Source of the DNA: VXNE01 sp963668365
GTDB lineage: Bacteria; Pseudomonadota; Gammaproteobacteria; Pseudomonadales; Azotimanducaceae
Direction of reading: 5' to 3'
DNA length: 64,000 nt
Assembly (NCBI GenBank): GCA_963668365.1
Contig: OY764266.1
Span: 3,534,001-3,598,000, forward strand
In this document: one piece after another, positions 43,963 through 53,008 of the stretch
Layout: each line of letters opens with the position of its first letter
Position numbering within the stretch: position 1 is the stretch's first letter
Program-made: the position numbers and the translations under genes
The notes under the pieces: generated by a model
The model's input: the letters and a program-made list of their open reading frames with translations, nothing else
The model's database searches: none
What the model was told of the DNA's origin: nothing

Positions 43963-45001
43963 CGGGTCGCCCGACGCCGCAACGCGAGCCGCCGGTGCCT
44001 TCGGTATCGCCGCGCCCGCACGGATCCATCGCTACGGCTCCGGCAACATCAACGACAGCTATCGCCTGCGCGCCCTGGACGGCGGCGACTACCTGTTGCA
44101 GCGAATCAACCGGGCCGTGTTCGTGCGTCCCGAATGCATCGCCCACAACCTGGAGCGCCTGTATGCGGCACAGCCCGACCGGCTGCCGGAAATCCTGCGC
44201 GCCACGGACGGCGGACTGCTTCATCGGGACGCCGGGGGTGAGTTCTGGCGCCTGTACCGCTTCGTACGCGGAAGCCGCCACATGGACATTGCGGCAACAC
44301 GCGAACTGGCCCGCGAGGCGGGCCGCGCATTCGGCGCATTCCTGAACGAAACCCGCCGCCTGCCGCCCGACGATTTCGAGGACACCATGACAGGCTTCCA
44401 CGACCTGCGCGCCCGCCTGGGTGCGTTTGAACGCGCCGCCGGCATCGATGCCCATGGCCGCGCGCGGCATGCGCAAGACGCCTGCGCCGCCATCGAACGC
44501 TTTTCCCACCTCGGGACCATCGAGTTCCCTCGCGACCGCATCGCGCACAACGATTGCAAGATCAGCAACGTGCTGTTCGACGCCGACGGCCCGCGCGCGC
44601 TCTGCGTGGTCGATCTCGACACCGTCATGCCCGGCGCCGCAGGCTTCGACTTCGGCGACCTCATCCGCTCGGCGGCGGCGCGCACCGACGAAAATGAAAC
44701 CGACGCGACGCGCATCGGTCTCGACCTCGCACGGGTCGAGGCTATCGCAAGCGGGTTCTGTGCGGCGACCACCCTGACACCTGTGGAAAAGGACACCCTG
44801 GTCGATGGCATCCTGTGCGTCACGTTCATGCTCGCGGTGCGGTTCCTGACCGACCACCTCGAAGGCGACACGTATTTCCGCACCACCTACGTTGATCACA
44901 ACCTCGACCGGGCGCGCAACCAGTTGGCGCTGCTGCGCGACATGGACCGCCAGCGCCTGGCGCTGGACAGGATGATCAGGACCGCCGCGAAGGACGCATA
45001 G
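43943..45001 (+). CDS. APH-family sugar kinase, N-acetylhexosamine 1-kinase-like
   Basis: 352-residue kinase of the aminoglycoside-phosphotransferase/choline-kinase fold. The nucleotide loop is HRYGSGNINDSYRL, with DYLLQRINRAVF carrying a conserved substrate-side segment. The catalytic loop is HNDCKISNVLFD and the metal motif CVVDLDTVMPGAAGFDFGD. This pattern closely resembles NahK, which phosphorylates GlcNAc/GalNAc at C1, but the assignment is by motif only. It overlaps the upstream Nudix gene, suggesting a small operon in sugar-nucleotide or salvage metabolism. Confidence 0.8.
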   Translation: MAARGGSGSPDAATRAAGAFGIAAPARIHRYGSGNINDSYRLRALDGGDYLLQRINRAVFVRPECIAHNLERLYAAQPDRLPEILRATDGGLLHRDAGGEFWRLYRFVRGSRHMDIAATRELAREAGRAFGAFLNETRRLPPDDFEDTMTGFHDLRARLGAFERAAGIDAHGRARHAQDACAAIERFSHLGTIEFPRDRIAHNDCKISNVLFDADGPRALCVVDLDTVMPGAAGFDFGDLIRSAAARTDENETDATRIGLDLARVEAIASGFCAATTLTPVEKDTLVDGILCVTFMLAVRFLTDHLEGDTYFRTTYVDHNLDRARNQLALLRDMDRQRLALDRMIRTAAKDA

Positions 45002-45046
45002 CGCGCGCCCGGCACCTTGTCGCACCAAGCCAGCGCCGGTAATCTA

Positions 45047-45311
45047 GTGTCGTGTCCCGCAAGTTTATGACACTTCAGCGCGTTCCACGGGGTCTGTGGC
45101 AAGGCGCGTCCCCGCCGGGAATGGTCGGCTCCATTTCCAAGGGGCGCAACACCGCCACAGGCCCCGTGGGGCGCGCCCTTCGGGAGATCGCCATGCACGC
45201 CACTGCCGCGTTGTGGCCCTTGCGAATATGCCTGATATTCACTGCGGACCACGCCTTGCATTGACGCGCATGGCGAACTCTGAAGTGCCAGAAACTTGCG
45301 GGACACGACAC
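45047..45311 (+). repeat. MITE-like element, copy A (265 bp)
   Basis: A non-coding element whose inverted ends begin GTGTCGTGTCCCGCAAGTTT on both sides (45047 rightward and 45311 leftward). An inverted copy lies at 60344-60606 with about 13 differences by eye, most of them near the ends, while the central ~115 bp are identical. An internal inverted pair (CCACGGGGTCTGTGG and CCACAGGCCCCGTGG) adds structure. No target duplication is clear. It fills most of the 343-bp gap between the kinase and gloA. Confidence 0.85.
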
Positions 45312-45344
45312 CAGCCCTCTCAAGCCACGTACGGATGCTCGCCG

Positions 45345-45761
45345 ATGAAATACCTCCACACCATGGTTCGGGTGAACGACCTCGACGCCTCCATCGACTT
45401 CTACACGAAACTGGGGTTAAGGGAAGTCCGCCGCCACGACAGTGAAGCAGGCCGCTACACGCTCGTCTTCATGGCGGCACCGGGAGACGAGGACGCGCAG
45501 ATCGAACTCACCCACAACTGGGATCCCGAAAACTTGAGCGGCGGTCGCAACTTCGGGCATCTCGCTTATCGGGTGGACGACATCTACGCGCTCTGCCAAT
45601 CGCTGATGGACGCGGGGGTCACGATCAATCGCCCGCCCCGGGACGGGCACATGGCCTTCGTGCGCTCGCCCGACAACATTTCCGTCGAACTGCTGCAGAA
45701 AGACGGGTCGCTGCCGCCGGCGGAGCCGTGGGCCAGCATGCCGAACACCGGCGAGTGGTAG
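45345..45761 (+). CDS. gloA: Lactoylglutathione lyase (glyoxalase I)
   Basis: Converts the methylglyoxal-glutathione hemithioacetal to S-lactoylglutathione. 138 residues from ATG 45345. The two beta-alpha-beta-beta-beta modules supply metal ligands: His5 in YLHTMVRV, Glu in AQIELTHNW, His in NFGHLAYRV and Glu in NISVELLQ. Length matches the small nickel-type bacterial enzymes. It lies 33 bp after MITE copy A, so its promoter may be within or altered by that element. Confidence 0.94.
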   Translation: MKYLHTMVRVNDLDASIDFYTKLGLREVRRHDSEAGRYTLVFMAAPGDEDAQIELTHNWDPENLSGGRNFGHLAYRVDDIYALCQSLMDAGVTINRPPRDGHMAFVRSPDNISVELLQKDGSLPPAEPWASMPNTGEW

Positions 45762-45828
45762 GAGGCACCGTCCATCGCCGGCGAGAAGGCGTAGAATGCG
45801 TGACATGGGCCGGGGAGGAACTTAGATC

Positions 45829-46836
45829 ATGGCAGAACCCGCAATCAAAACGGAAGAACCCGCAACGAGGACCCAGACCACACTCGATCGCTCATGGAAC
45901 GAAATCTGTGAGCTTGGCTTGCAGAAGAACGTCGCTGAACTCGACGCCTACGGCTACACCATCGTCCCGCCCGAGATCGCGAACCCCAACAACCTCGCGC
46001 AGCGATTGCTGGAGAAGTGTCTCGATATCGCCGAGCGCCGCAACGGCGAGCGTCCCGACCTGGAGAACGGCTCGACGCACGTCAATCTCGAGGGGACGGA
46101 AGTCGGAATGCGTTACGTGGGACATGCCTATCATCCCCACGGCCCGCTGGGCGACGTGTTCCATTCGCTGCTGCTCGAAGACGAGGTGTTCCAGGAGGCG
46201 CTGATGAACCCCGTGCGCCTCGCGCTGGTCACGCACCTGCTCGGTTACAACGCGGTCATGTCGAGCATGGGCTGCTGGATGAAGGGGCCCGGCAGCACCA
46301 CCCTTGCGCTGCATGCGGACAACTCGCTGCCGTCACCGCTGCCGCCGCATGCCATCGGCTGCCAGACGACCTACTGGCTGACCGACTACACCCGGGAGAA
46401 CGGCTCGACAGCGGTCGTGCCGGGCAGCCACAAGTGGTGCAGACAACCGCACGGCGAAGAGAAGATCGTGCCCGAGAAGCCGGGCGATCGCGGCAACCAA
46501 CAGGCGATCCCGCTCGAGGGCAAGGCCGGTTCCCTGCTGATCCACCACAGCAACCTCTGGCACGGCGCGTACAACCGCACCGCGCCGGGAGTGCGCGTCA
46601 GCCTGACGAACTACATGCTGCGGCACTTCATGCGGACCACCGAGAACTACATCGACAAGATTCCGCAGGAAGTGCTCGACCGGCATCCGCCGCGGTTCGC
46701 GATCCTGACCCAGCAGGGCGTCAAGGTGGGAGGCTCGAACCCGGAGGAGACAGAGCACAGGGTGGAGACCGCCGAGAAACACCTCGCCGCCTACGCGAAA
46801 GAGATCGGGGAAGGCTACCGGCCGGTGGAACAGTGA
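45829..46836 (+). CDS. Phytanoyl-CoA dioxygenase (PhyH) family protein
   Basis: 335-residue Fe(II)/2-oxoglutarate-dependent oxygenase of the PhyH family. Iron ligands are His and Asp of LALHADNSLP and the distal His of LIHHSNLWHGAYNRT, with Arg in GVRVSLTNYM as likely 2-oxoglutarate contact. The segment TYWLTDYTRENGSTAVVPGS is characteristic. The substrate is unknown; such genes are often numerous in marine and symbiotic bacteria. It stands alone, 67 bp after gloA. Confidence 0.88.
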   Translation: MAEPAIKTEEPATRTQTTLDRSWNEICELGLQKNVAELDAYGYTIVPPEIANPNNLAQRLLEKCLDIAERRNGERPDLENGSTHVNLEGTEVGMRYVGHAYHPHGPLGDVFHSLLLEDEVFQEALMNPVRLALVTHLLGYNAVMSSMGCWMKGPGSTTLALHADNSLPSPLPPHAIGCQTTYWLTDYTRENGSTAVVPGSHKWCRQPHGEEKIVPEKPGDRGNQQAIPLEGKAGSLLIHHSNLWHGAYNRTAPGVRVSLTNYMLRHFMRTTENYIDKIPQEVLDRHPPRFAILTQQGVKVGGSNPEETEHRVETAEKHLAAYAKEIGEGYRPVEQ

Positions 46837-46909
46837 CGGATCGCCGACGCTGACCGGACGCGGGGATCGCCCGAACGCGATCCCTGGCGCTCCTTCCTGC
46901 TAGCAATCG

Positions 46910-47860
46910 CTAGCGATGCACGCCCTTTTCCCAGTGCTGGACCAGCGGCTCCAGGTCATCCCAGAATGCCTCGGGGATTTCCAGTGATCCCGCTTTCGCG
47001 TTCGCCGCGGCCTCTTCCGGTATGCGGCCGCCCGGAATGGCGCAAGCGACCTGCGGATGTCGCGTGCACCACTGCAGCGAGGCCGCCAGCAGGGGAATCC
47101 CATACTGTTTGCACAGGTCCTCGATCTTGCCGACCTGGGCCAGACACTCCGGACTGAAATTCCGCCGGCCTTCCGCCGTCGCCTGCGAGGGCCCCGTGGC
47201 CAGGAGTCCGATCTCGAGCGGCGTGGCGCAGGAAATTCCAATGTTGTATTTCTCCGCCGCGGGCAGGATCTCTTCCGCCGCCGTCTGGTTCAGCAGGCTC
47301 CAGGCGTCCGGAACGACCGCGGCGTCGAATTCCCCGGTCACGATAAAGGGCGTATTGATCTCGGGATCGTTGCAGGCAATGCCGATGTGACGGACCAGCC
47401 CTTCGTTCTGGAGCTTGCGCAGCGCGCCCAGCGCACCACCGTCGCTCATGACCTCTTCCACCGGGTAGCCGCCCGCATCGTGGATATAGACGATCTCGAA
47501 TTTCTCTAGCCCCAAGCGTTCCTGGCTGCCTTCAAAGGCCTGCAGAATGCCGTCGAATGAATGGTCGCGTCCTTCTCCGAGATACCCCACCTTGGTGACG
47601 ATGTTGCAGCCGGCCGCCAGGTCGGGACGCCGCTTGAGCGCCTCGCCAACGATCTTTTCGGATCCGCCCCGCGAATAGACGTAAGCCGTGTCGATGAGCG
47701 TGCAGCCCCCTTCCATGGCGGCCAGGATCGTCTGTACGCCAACCTCGAAGTCCATGTCCGGCGTGCTGATGCCGGAATTGGCGGGCTTTCCGGAGTACAT
47801 GGCTCCAAGCCCGACAATGGAGACCTCGAGACCTGTCCGTCCCAGAGTTTTGGTTCGCAT
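46910..47860 (-). CDS. Aldo/keto reductase
   Basis: 316-residue NAD(P)H-dependent oxidoreductase with the AKR barrel. It starts MRTKTLGRTGLEVSIVGLGA; the catalytic tetrad is visible as Asp and Tyr in TLIDTAYVYSRGGSEKI, Lys in NIVTKVGYLG, and His in VYIHDAGGYP. The C-terminal cofactor region is ACAIPGGRIPEEAAANAKAG. It resembles the D-threo-aldose 1-dehydrogenase-like AKR group; substrate not determined. It is convergent with the PhyH gene. Confidence 0.9.
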   Translation of the reverse strand: MRTKTLGRTGLEVSIVGLGAMYSGKPANSGISTPDMDFEVGVQTILAAMEGGCTLIDTAYVYSRGGSEKIVGEALKRRPDLAAGCNIVTKVGYLGEGRDHSFDGILQAFEGSQERLGLEKFEIVYIHDAGGYPVEEVMSDGGALGALRKLQNEGLVRHIGIACNDPEINTPFIVTGEFDAAVVPDAWSLLNQTAAEEILPAAEKYNIGISCATPLEIGLLATGPSQATAEGRRNFSPECLAQVGKIEDLCKQYGIPLLAASLQWCTRHPQVACAIPGGRIPEEAAANAKAGSLEIPEAFWDDLEPLVQHWEKGVHR

Positions 47861-47946
47861 GATTCCTTCCTTTTCCCGTTCCTGGTGGTGCCCTGCCCCG
47901 CAAGTCTAAGCTACTTTGGTGGGCCTTCGGGCCTGCGACCCAGTCG

Positions 47947-49152
47947 TCATTGCTCGAGACGCACGTCGTAACCCGCCTCCCGGAGCGATCCGACGACTGC
48001 TTCAACCTGTTCTTCGCCGCGCATCTGCAGCACCAGTTCGACCACGGTGGCGCGCACCGTGGACACGCCGAACGCGCGCTGGTGCACGATGTCCACGATG
48101 TTGCTGTCGAGGTCGCCGAGGCGCCGGGTGAGTTCGCCCAGCGCGCCCGGCTGGTCCGGTATCTCGACCCCGATACGCACCAGCCGGCGCCCGCGCACGA
48201 GGCCGCGCTGCACCACGGACGACAGCATCATCATGTCGATATTGCCTCCGGTGAGCACAGCCACCGTCTTGCCGACCGCGATTGTCGAGTCCGCGACCAC
48301 CGCGGCAAGCGCGGCGGCGCCCGCGCCTTCGGTGACGGTTTTCTCGATCTCCAGCAGTTGGAAGATCGCGCGCTCGATATCGCGTTCCGGCACCGCGACC
48401 ATGCGGTCCACGGTCTCGCGAATGATGCGCATGGTCATCTCACCCGGCGTGTCGACGGCAATGCCTTCCGCGACGGTGCCCGGCCGCGCGGGACCCGGAT
48501 CACGTCCGTCGAAGGCGGCCACAGCGGCACTGAAACGCTCCGCCTGCACGCCGATGATCGTGATGGCCGGCCGGAGAGCCCGCATCGAGATAGCGGTGCC
48601 CGCGATCAGACCGCCACCCCCCACGGGCACGATGAGCGTATCGATGTCCGGCACCTGGTCCAGCACCTCGATGCCGAGCGTGCCCTGGCCGGCGATCACC
48701 GCCTCGTCCTCGAATGGATGCACCAGGATGCGCCCCAGCTCGCGGGCCAATCGATGCGTGTATTCCAGCGTCTCGGCAAAGCGGTCGCCATGCAGAAACA
48801 CTTCGGCGCCGAATACCCGTGTCTGCTCCACCTTGGCGTTCGGCGTGTGGCGCGGCATGACGATGCTGACCTGGATTCCCAACCTGCGGCCGTGGTACGC
48901 GAGTGCCTGTGCGTGATTGCCCGCGGACATGGCAATGACGCCCTGGCGGCGCTCGTCCTCGCCGAGCAGCAGCAGTTTGTTCAACGCGCCCCGCTCCTTG
49001 AACGACGCCGTGAACTGCAGGTTCTCGAACTTCAGATACAGGTCGGCCCCGAGGGCGCTCGACAGGGTTTCCGACCGCGTCAGCGGCGTTTGCGCGACGG
49101 CGTCTCCCAGGCGCGCTCTCGCCGCTTCGATGTCATCGAAGGTGACGGTCAT
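47947..49152 (-). CDS. ilvA: Threonine ammonia-lyase with C-terminal ACT domain
   Basis: PLP enzyme deaminating threonine to 2-oxobutyrate. 401 residues from ATG 49152. The PLP lysine lies in FTASFKERGALNKLL and the phosphate-binding loop in LIVPVGGGGLIAGTA. AMSAGNHAQALAYHG is typical, and a single ACT-like domain (VEIPDQPGALGELTRRLG) forms the C-terminus. Length and single ACT domain fit the shorter TdcB/CTN-type enzymes rather than E. coli IlvA with two domains. The frame is open upstream for 41 codons without similarity. Confidence 0.92.
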   Translation of the reverse strand: MTVTFDDIEAARARLGDAVAQTPLTRSETLSSALGADLYLKFENLQFTASFKERGALNKLLLLGEDERRQGVIAMSAGNHAQALAYHGRRLGIQVSIVMPRHTPNAKVEQTRVFGAEVFLHGDRFAETLEYTHRLARELGRILVHPFEDEAVIAGQGTLGIEVLDQVPDIDTLIVPVGGGGLIAGTAISMRALRPAITIIGVQAERFSAAVAAFDGRDPGPARPGTVAEGIAVDTPGEMTMRIIRETVDRMVAVPERDIERAIFQLLEIEKTVTEGAGAAALAAVVADSTIAVGKTVAVLTGGNIDMMMLSSVVQRGLVRGRRLVRIGVEIPDQPGALGELTRRLGDLDSNIVDIVHQRAFGVSTVRATVVELVLQMRGEEQVEAVVGSLREAGYDVRLEQ

Positions 49153-49513
49153 GTTCAGTGCCTTCCCTGTCGTTCCACGCGCGAGCGCGCATATGTCACC
49201 GAGGGCCGCGATGATCGCGCAGAGGGCGCGGCAGCGCGGTCTGTTTCCTGTCCGAACATTGAAGTATGAACGCACCTCATTGAAATACGATGACCTTTAT
49301 CGGGGACTGTAACGCAAGTTCGCTCTCAGACAATCAAAGGCTCGGTCGCACGAGACTTTCGGCGCTTTCCCAACCCGCACTGCGTCAGTCTCGTACAGCA
49401 GGGGAAAGCCGAAAGGGCATGATCGGAGACGACAGATCGACATGAGAACGATGGTCGGCGAAGGGGGCCGGGCCACGGTCGAATTGTTACACTTCGCAAG
49501 GCGAACGGGAAAG
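49153..49513. other. Intergenic region between ilvA and DUF1640-like gene
   Basis: These 361 bp should contain the divergent promoters of both neighbours. A repeated ACTTCAATG/CATTGAA pair lies near 49257-49285 and could be an operator half-site pair, but no confident promoter, RNA gene or repeat was identified. Confidence 0.3.
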
Positions 49514-49960
49514 ATGAACGCGACCGTGATCGATACGCTGAGACTCGCGGACCGGTTGAAGGCGGCGGGCTTTGAGGCTCCGCGTGCCGAGGGCCTGGCG
49601 CGCGCGCTTGGCGACGAGCTGGCGGAGCGGATCGTCACCAAGAGCGATCTCGACGAAGCCCTGCGACCAATCTACGCCAGGTTCGATGCGATCGAGGCCA
49701 GATTCGATGCGTTCGTTGCCAGCACCGACGCCAGGTTCAACGCCCTGGATGCGAAGATCGATTCCGTGCATCGGGAACTCTCCGACAAGTTCAACATCCT
49801 GATCGGCGTTATGGCCCTGGGATTCACACTCCTCGCCGGCATCGGCGGATACAACGCTGTTTCTCCCCGTTTCGCCCAGTCGGTCACCCAGGCGCCAGAA
49901 GTGCAGCAGGAGGCGAAAGAACTCCCTGGAGTGCCATCGCGACCAATCGTCGAAGGCTGA
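49514..49960 (+). CDS. DUF1640-like coiled-coil protein with C-terminal membrane anchor
   Basis: 148-residue protein from ATG 49514 (MNATVIDTLRLADRLKAAGF). A predicted coiled coil with a repeated heptad-like ARFDAIEARFDAFVASTDAR region runs from about 55 to 95, followed by one membrane helix (NILIGVMALGFTLLAGIGGY) and a short tail. This layout matches the DUF1640/CCDC90-like family, often found beside toxin or mobile genes but of unknown role. An upstream ATG at 49442 is possible. Confidence 0.7.
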   Translation: MNATVIDTLRLADRLKAAGFEAPRAEGLARALGDELAERIVTKSDLDEALRPIYARFDAIEARFDAFVASTDARFNALDAKIDSVHRELSDKFNILIGVMALGFTLLAGIGGYNAVSPRFAQSVTQAPEVQQEAKELPGVPSRPIVEG

Positions 49961-50066
49961 CCCACCGCCGGTCCGACATCCCGCGTCGGCAGGCCCCCGA
50001 ACAGGGTTCGCCCGGTGTGGGATGAACCGCGCGTGTTATGTTGTCGCAGCGCGGAGGGGCTGTTGT

Positions 50067-50858
50067 ATGGCCAGGAACATCAGGGCAGCGGTGAGGGAGA
50101 TCTGTCTCTCGTTCCCGGAAGTCGAGGAGCGTTCGGGCCATGGAATGCCGGACTACAAGGTCCGGGGCAAGTCGTTTGCCCTACTCGCGATCAACCATCA
50201 CGGCGACGGTCGCATCGCCCTGTGGGTCCATGCGCCGCCGGGCGCCCAGCACCTGCACGTCGACGGCGAACCGGCATTCTATTTCGTGCCTCCGTATGTC
50301 GGACCTCGAGGATGGCTTGGCGTGCATCTCGACCGGGGCAACGACTGGTTCACCATTGGAGTCCGGATCCGGGAGGCTTACGTGCAGGTCGCGCCGCGCG
50401 TTCTTGCGGACCGACTCGGCGCGCTCATCGAAATCGAGCCGCCCTCCGAGACCGTGGATCCAGAGGACTTCGACCCGCTGTCAGTTCCGCACGCCCGGGA
50501 CAAGCTTGCGCGCGTCCGCGCTCTCTGCACGGGGCTGCCGGAGACCTCTGAGAGCACCCAGTTCGGCGTCCCCGCGTTCAAGGCCGGAAAGAAGACCTTC
50601 CTCACCGTCCATCGCCATGGCAAACGCATGCGTCTCGAATTCTGGGTAGGTCCGGAACTGCAAGCGACCTTGTCCGATGATTCGCGCTTCGCCATTCCGG
50701 CCTACATCGGACACCGAGGCTGGATCGATCTCGACGTCGAGGATCGCTTCGACCTGGACGAGGTCCGTCGCCTCGCACTGGGGAGCTATCGACACTTCGC
50801 GCTGAAACGGATGTTGAAAGCACTCCCCGGTTCGCTCGGCGCACCGAGCGACCGGTGA
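50067..50858 (+). CDS. Protein with two tandem MmcQ/YjbR-like domains
   Basis: 263 residues from ATG 50067, which has GGAGG about 9 bp upstream. Residues 1-115 and 145-255 are two related MmcQ/YjbR-type (DUF419) domains: both have a CxxLPE-type start (ICLSFPEVEER, LCTGLPETSES), a Gly-rich turn, and FYFVPPYVGPRGWLGVHLD versus FAIPAYIGHRGWIDLDVED. Single-domain members are common; the double form suggests internal duplication. The role is unknown, possibly nucleic-acid binding. The stop overlaps the start of the BCCT transporter gene. Confidence 0.75.
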   Translation: MARNIRAAVREICLSFPEVEERSGHGMPDYKVRGKSFALLAINHHGDGRIALWVHAPPGAQHLHVDGEPAFYFVPPYVGPRGWLGVHLDRGNDWFTIGVRIREAYVQVAPRVLADRLGALIEIEPPSETVDPEDFDPLSVPHARDKLARVRALCTGLPETSESTQFGVPAFKAGKKTFLTVHRHGKRMRLEFWVGPELQATLSDDSRFAIPAYIGHRGWIDLDVEDRFDLDEVRRLALGSYRHFALKRMLKALPGSLGAPSDR

Positions 50859-52492
50859 GCGCGCCCGAACCTTCTCAGAAGTCGATCCCCGTCGCGAGTT
50901 CGGGGATATGGGCCGGCCTGCATCGAGGCATGTCGCTGGCCTCCCTGGCGATGATCCTGGCGTTCGTCACTTTCACCACGGTCAACGTGGACCAGGCCGG
51001 TGCGGTCTATGCCGGGGTCAGGAATTGGATCGAGTCCACGCTGGGCTGGTTCTATATCGTGGCCATCTGCATCATGCTGGCCGCCTGCCTCTACCTCATG
51101 TGCAGCCGTCACGGCAAGGTGCGCCTGGGCGACGACGACTCGCGGCCCGAGTTCAGCACGTTTTCCTGGCTCGCCATGCTGTTCTCGGCCGGGCTGGGCA
51201 TCGGACTCCTGTTCTTCTCGATCTCCGAGCCGATGTTCTATTTCGACAACTCCGTGTCTTTCGGATATCCCAACAATCCCCACGCCGACATGGCCGGCGC
51301 GGCGAAGCTCGACGAAGCGCGCGCAGTGGACGCCATGCGCGTCACCTACTTCCATTGGGGATTGCATGGCTGGTCGGTCTACGTGGTCGTCGGTCTCTGC
51401 CTCGCCTATTTTGGCTTCCGCAAGAAACTCCCCCTTACCCTGCGGTCCGCCCTGCATCCGATCATCGGCGAGCGCATCTACGGGCCCGCTGGTCACAGTG
51501 TAGATCTGCTTGCCGTGTTCGGGACCGTGTTCGGCGTCGCGACATCGCTCGGACTCGGTGTCAAGCAAATGTCCGCCGGGCTAGACACGCTGTTTGGAAT
51601 CGCCCCGAACCTGACGACGCAAATCACCCTCATCGCGGTGATCTCGGCGGCAGCCACGCTGTCGGCGGTGTCGGGCGTGGCGCGGGGCATCCGCATCATC
51701 TCCGAGTGGAATATCTATCTCAGCATCGTCCTGTTGGCGTTCTTTCTGTGCTTCGGGCCGATCGAGTGGCTGATCGGTTTCTTCGGAAGAACCGTCGGCG
51801 ACTACCTTTGGAACCTGGTGCCAATGGGACTCTGGATCGCAACCGAACCGGACGAATCCGCCTGGCAGGGGGCCTGGACGGTGTTCTATTGGGGATGGTG
51901 GATCGCCTGGGCACCCTTCGTCGGCATGTTTATCGCCCGCATCTCGCGGGGACGCACGATTCGAGAGTTCACCGTCGGCACGATGTTCGTCCCGACTACG
52001 GTCGGCATGGTCTGGATCTGCCTGTTCGGCGGCAACGCCCTCCACATGGAGTTGAACGCCGTCGGCGGCGCCGGCACCGCGGGCATCCTGGACCTGGTGC
52101 GGGAGTGGCAACTGGAAGCTGCGCTATACGGCACCATCGAGCGGATGACCGACATATCCTGGCTGGCATGGTCAATGTCCGCGCTGGCGACGTTCTTGCT
52201 GGCCACCTGGTTCATCACTTCTTCCGACTCCGGCACACTGGTCATCACGACCATGCTAAGCATGGGCGATGACGACCCGCCGCGCCGTTTCCGCGTCGTT
52301 TGGGGCGTCGCGGTCGGCACGGTGGCGGCGGCATTGCTGCTCGCCGATGGTCTGCGGGCGCTGCAGGCCGCCTCCATCGCGGCCGCCCTCCCCGTCTGCG
52401 TCATCCTGCTGGCGATGACCGCCGGAGTCATCCTGTCATTGAACCGCGACGCCTCCGCAGCCGGGGACGCCGATAGTTCGAGTCAGGGCTGA
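50855..52492 (+). CDS. BCCT-family transporter (betaine/choline/carnitine)
   Basis: 545-residue inner-membrane transporter with 12 hydrophobic segments. The family signature is FYWGWWIAWAPFVGMFIARI with ISRGRTIREF, and AMLFSAGLGIGLLFFSISEP in an early helix. It lacks a long regulatory C-terminal tail, so osmotic sensing like BetP is not evident. The GTG start at 50855 overlaps the previous stop (GTGA), suggesting coupling to the YjbR-like gene. Substrate is inferred as a quaternary amine such as glycine betaine. Confidence 0.92.
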   Translation: MSAPEPSQKSIPVASSGIWAGLHRGMSLASLAMILAFVTFTTVNVDQAGAVYAGVRNWIESTLGWFYIVAICIMLAACLYLMCSRHGKVRLGDDDSRPEFSTFSWLAMLFSAGLGIGLLFFSISEPMFYFDNSVSFGYPNNPHADMAGAAKLDEARAVDAMRVTYFHWGLHGWSVYVVVGLCLAYFGFRKKLPLTLRSALHPIIGERIYGPAGHSVDLLAVFGTVFGVATSLGLGVKQMSAGLDTLFGIAPNLTTQITLIAVISAAATLSAVSGVARGIRIISEWNIYLSIVLLAFFLCFGPIEWLIGFFGRTVGDYLWNLVPMGLWIATEPDESAWQGAWTVFYWGWWIAWAPFVGMFIARISRGRTIREFTVGTMFVPTTVGMVWICLFGGNALHMELNAVGGAGTAGILDLVREWQLEAALYGTIERMTDISWLAWSMSALATFLLATWFITSSDSGTLVITTMLSMGDDDPPRRFRVVWGVAVGTVAAALLLADGLRALQAASIAAALPVCVILLAMTAGVILSLNRDASAAGDADSSSQG

Positions 52493-53008
52493 ACCGAGTT
52501 CGGTTCCGGCAACGCTCCGCGGCTGAAGGCTCCGGCCCGGCCCCGCTCGTCGTCCATGAAGGATGCGCGATCAGATCTCGCGACCTCGTCAGTAGCGTCC
52601 TGTTCCAGCAACCGAAAGTGACGCACGTAGAGGCGGTAGCGATCCTGGATATCCCGCACGTAGCGGACGACTTCGTCGCCGCGCACGTACCCGTAGACCG
52701 CCTTTCTTGCATACTCCGGCTCGGCCAGCTTCAGCATCGCCCGCTCCACGTTGTCGAACCAGATCGAACCGTCGAGACCGAGTTCGCGCGCCAGCCGACG
52801 CCCGTCGCGGATGTGTCCATGCCCGGCGTTGTATGCGCCCAGCGCAAACAGAATCTGCTCTCCCACAGGCAGATCGGGGAAGCGTTGCCGGGTCCAGCCA
52901 AGATAGGCAATACCGGCGGCTATGCCCGTTTCGGGGTCACTGAGGCTGTCGGCGTCGACGCCGAGATCGCGGGCGGTTCTCGGCAGCACCTGGAGCAGGC
53001 CCTCGGCA
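52483..53008 (-). pseudogene. Lytic transglycosylase (MltF/SLT type), 5'-truncated remnant
   Basis: The frame resumes at SAEGLLQVLPRTARDLG and continues through the C-terminal half of an SLT domain (ETGIAAGIAYLGWTRQRF, ILFALGAYNAGHGHIRDG). The part carrying the catalytic Glu (normally just upstream in an ES-x-F motif), the signal peptide and any solute-binding domain are gone. At its 5' side it is fused directly to the 3' end of an lrp-like gene near 53009. It overlaps the convergent BCCT gene by 10 bp. Confidence 0.8.

Noticed and set aside
45075..45359. Open frame conserved in both MITE copies (also 60349-60579)
   Set aside because: Its conservation is explained by the recent common origin of the copies; no domain, no ribosome site, and the ends of the frame lie in the terminal repeats.
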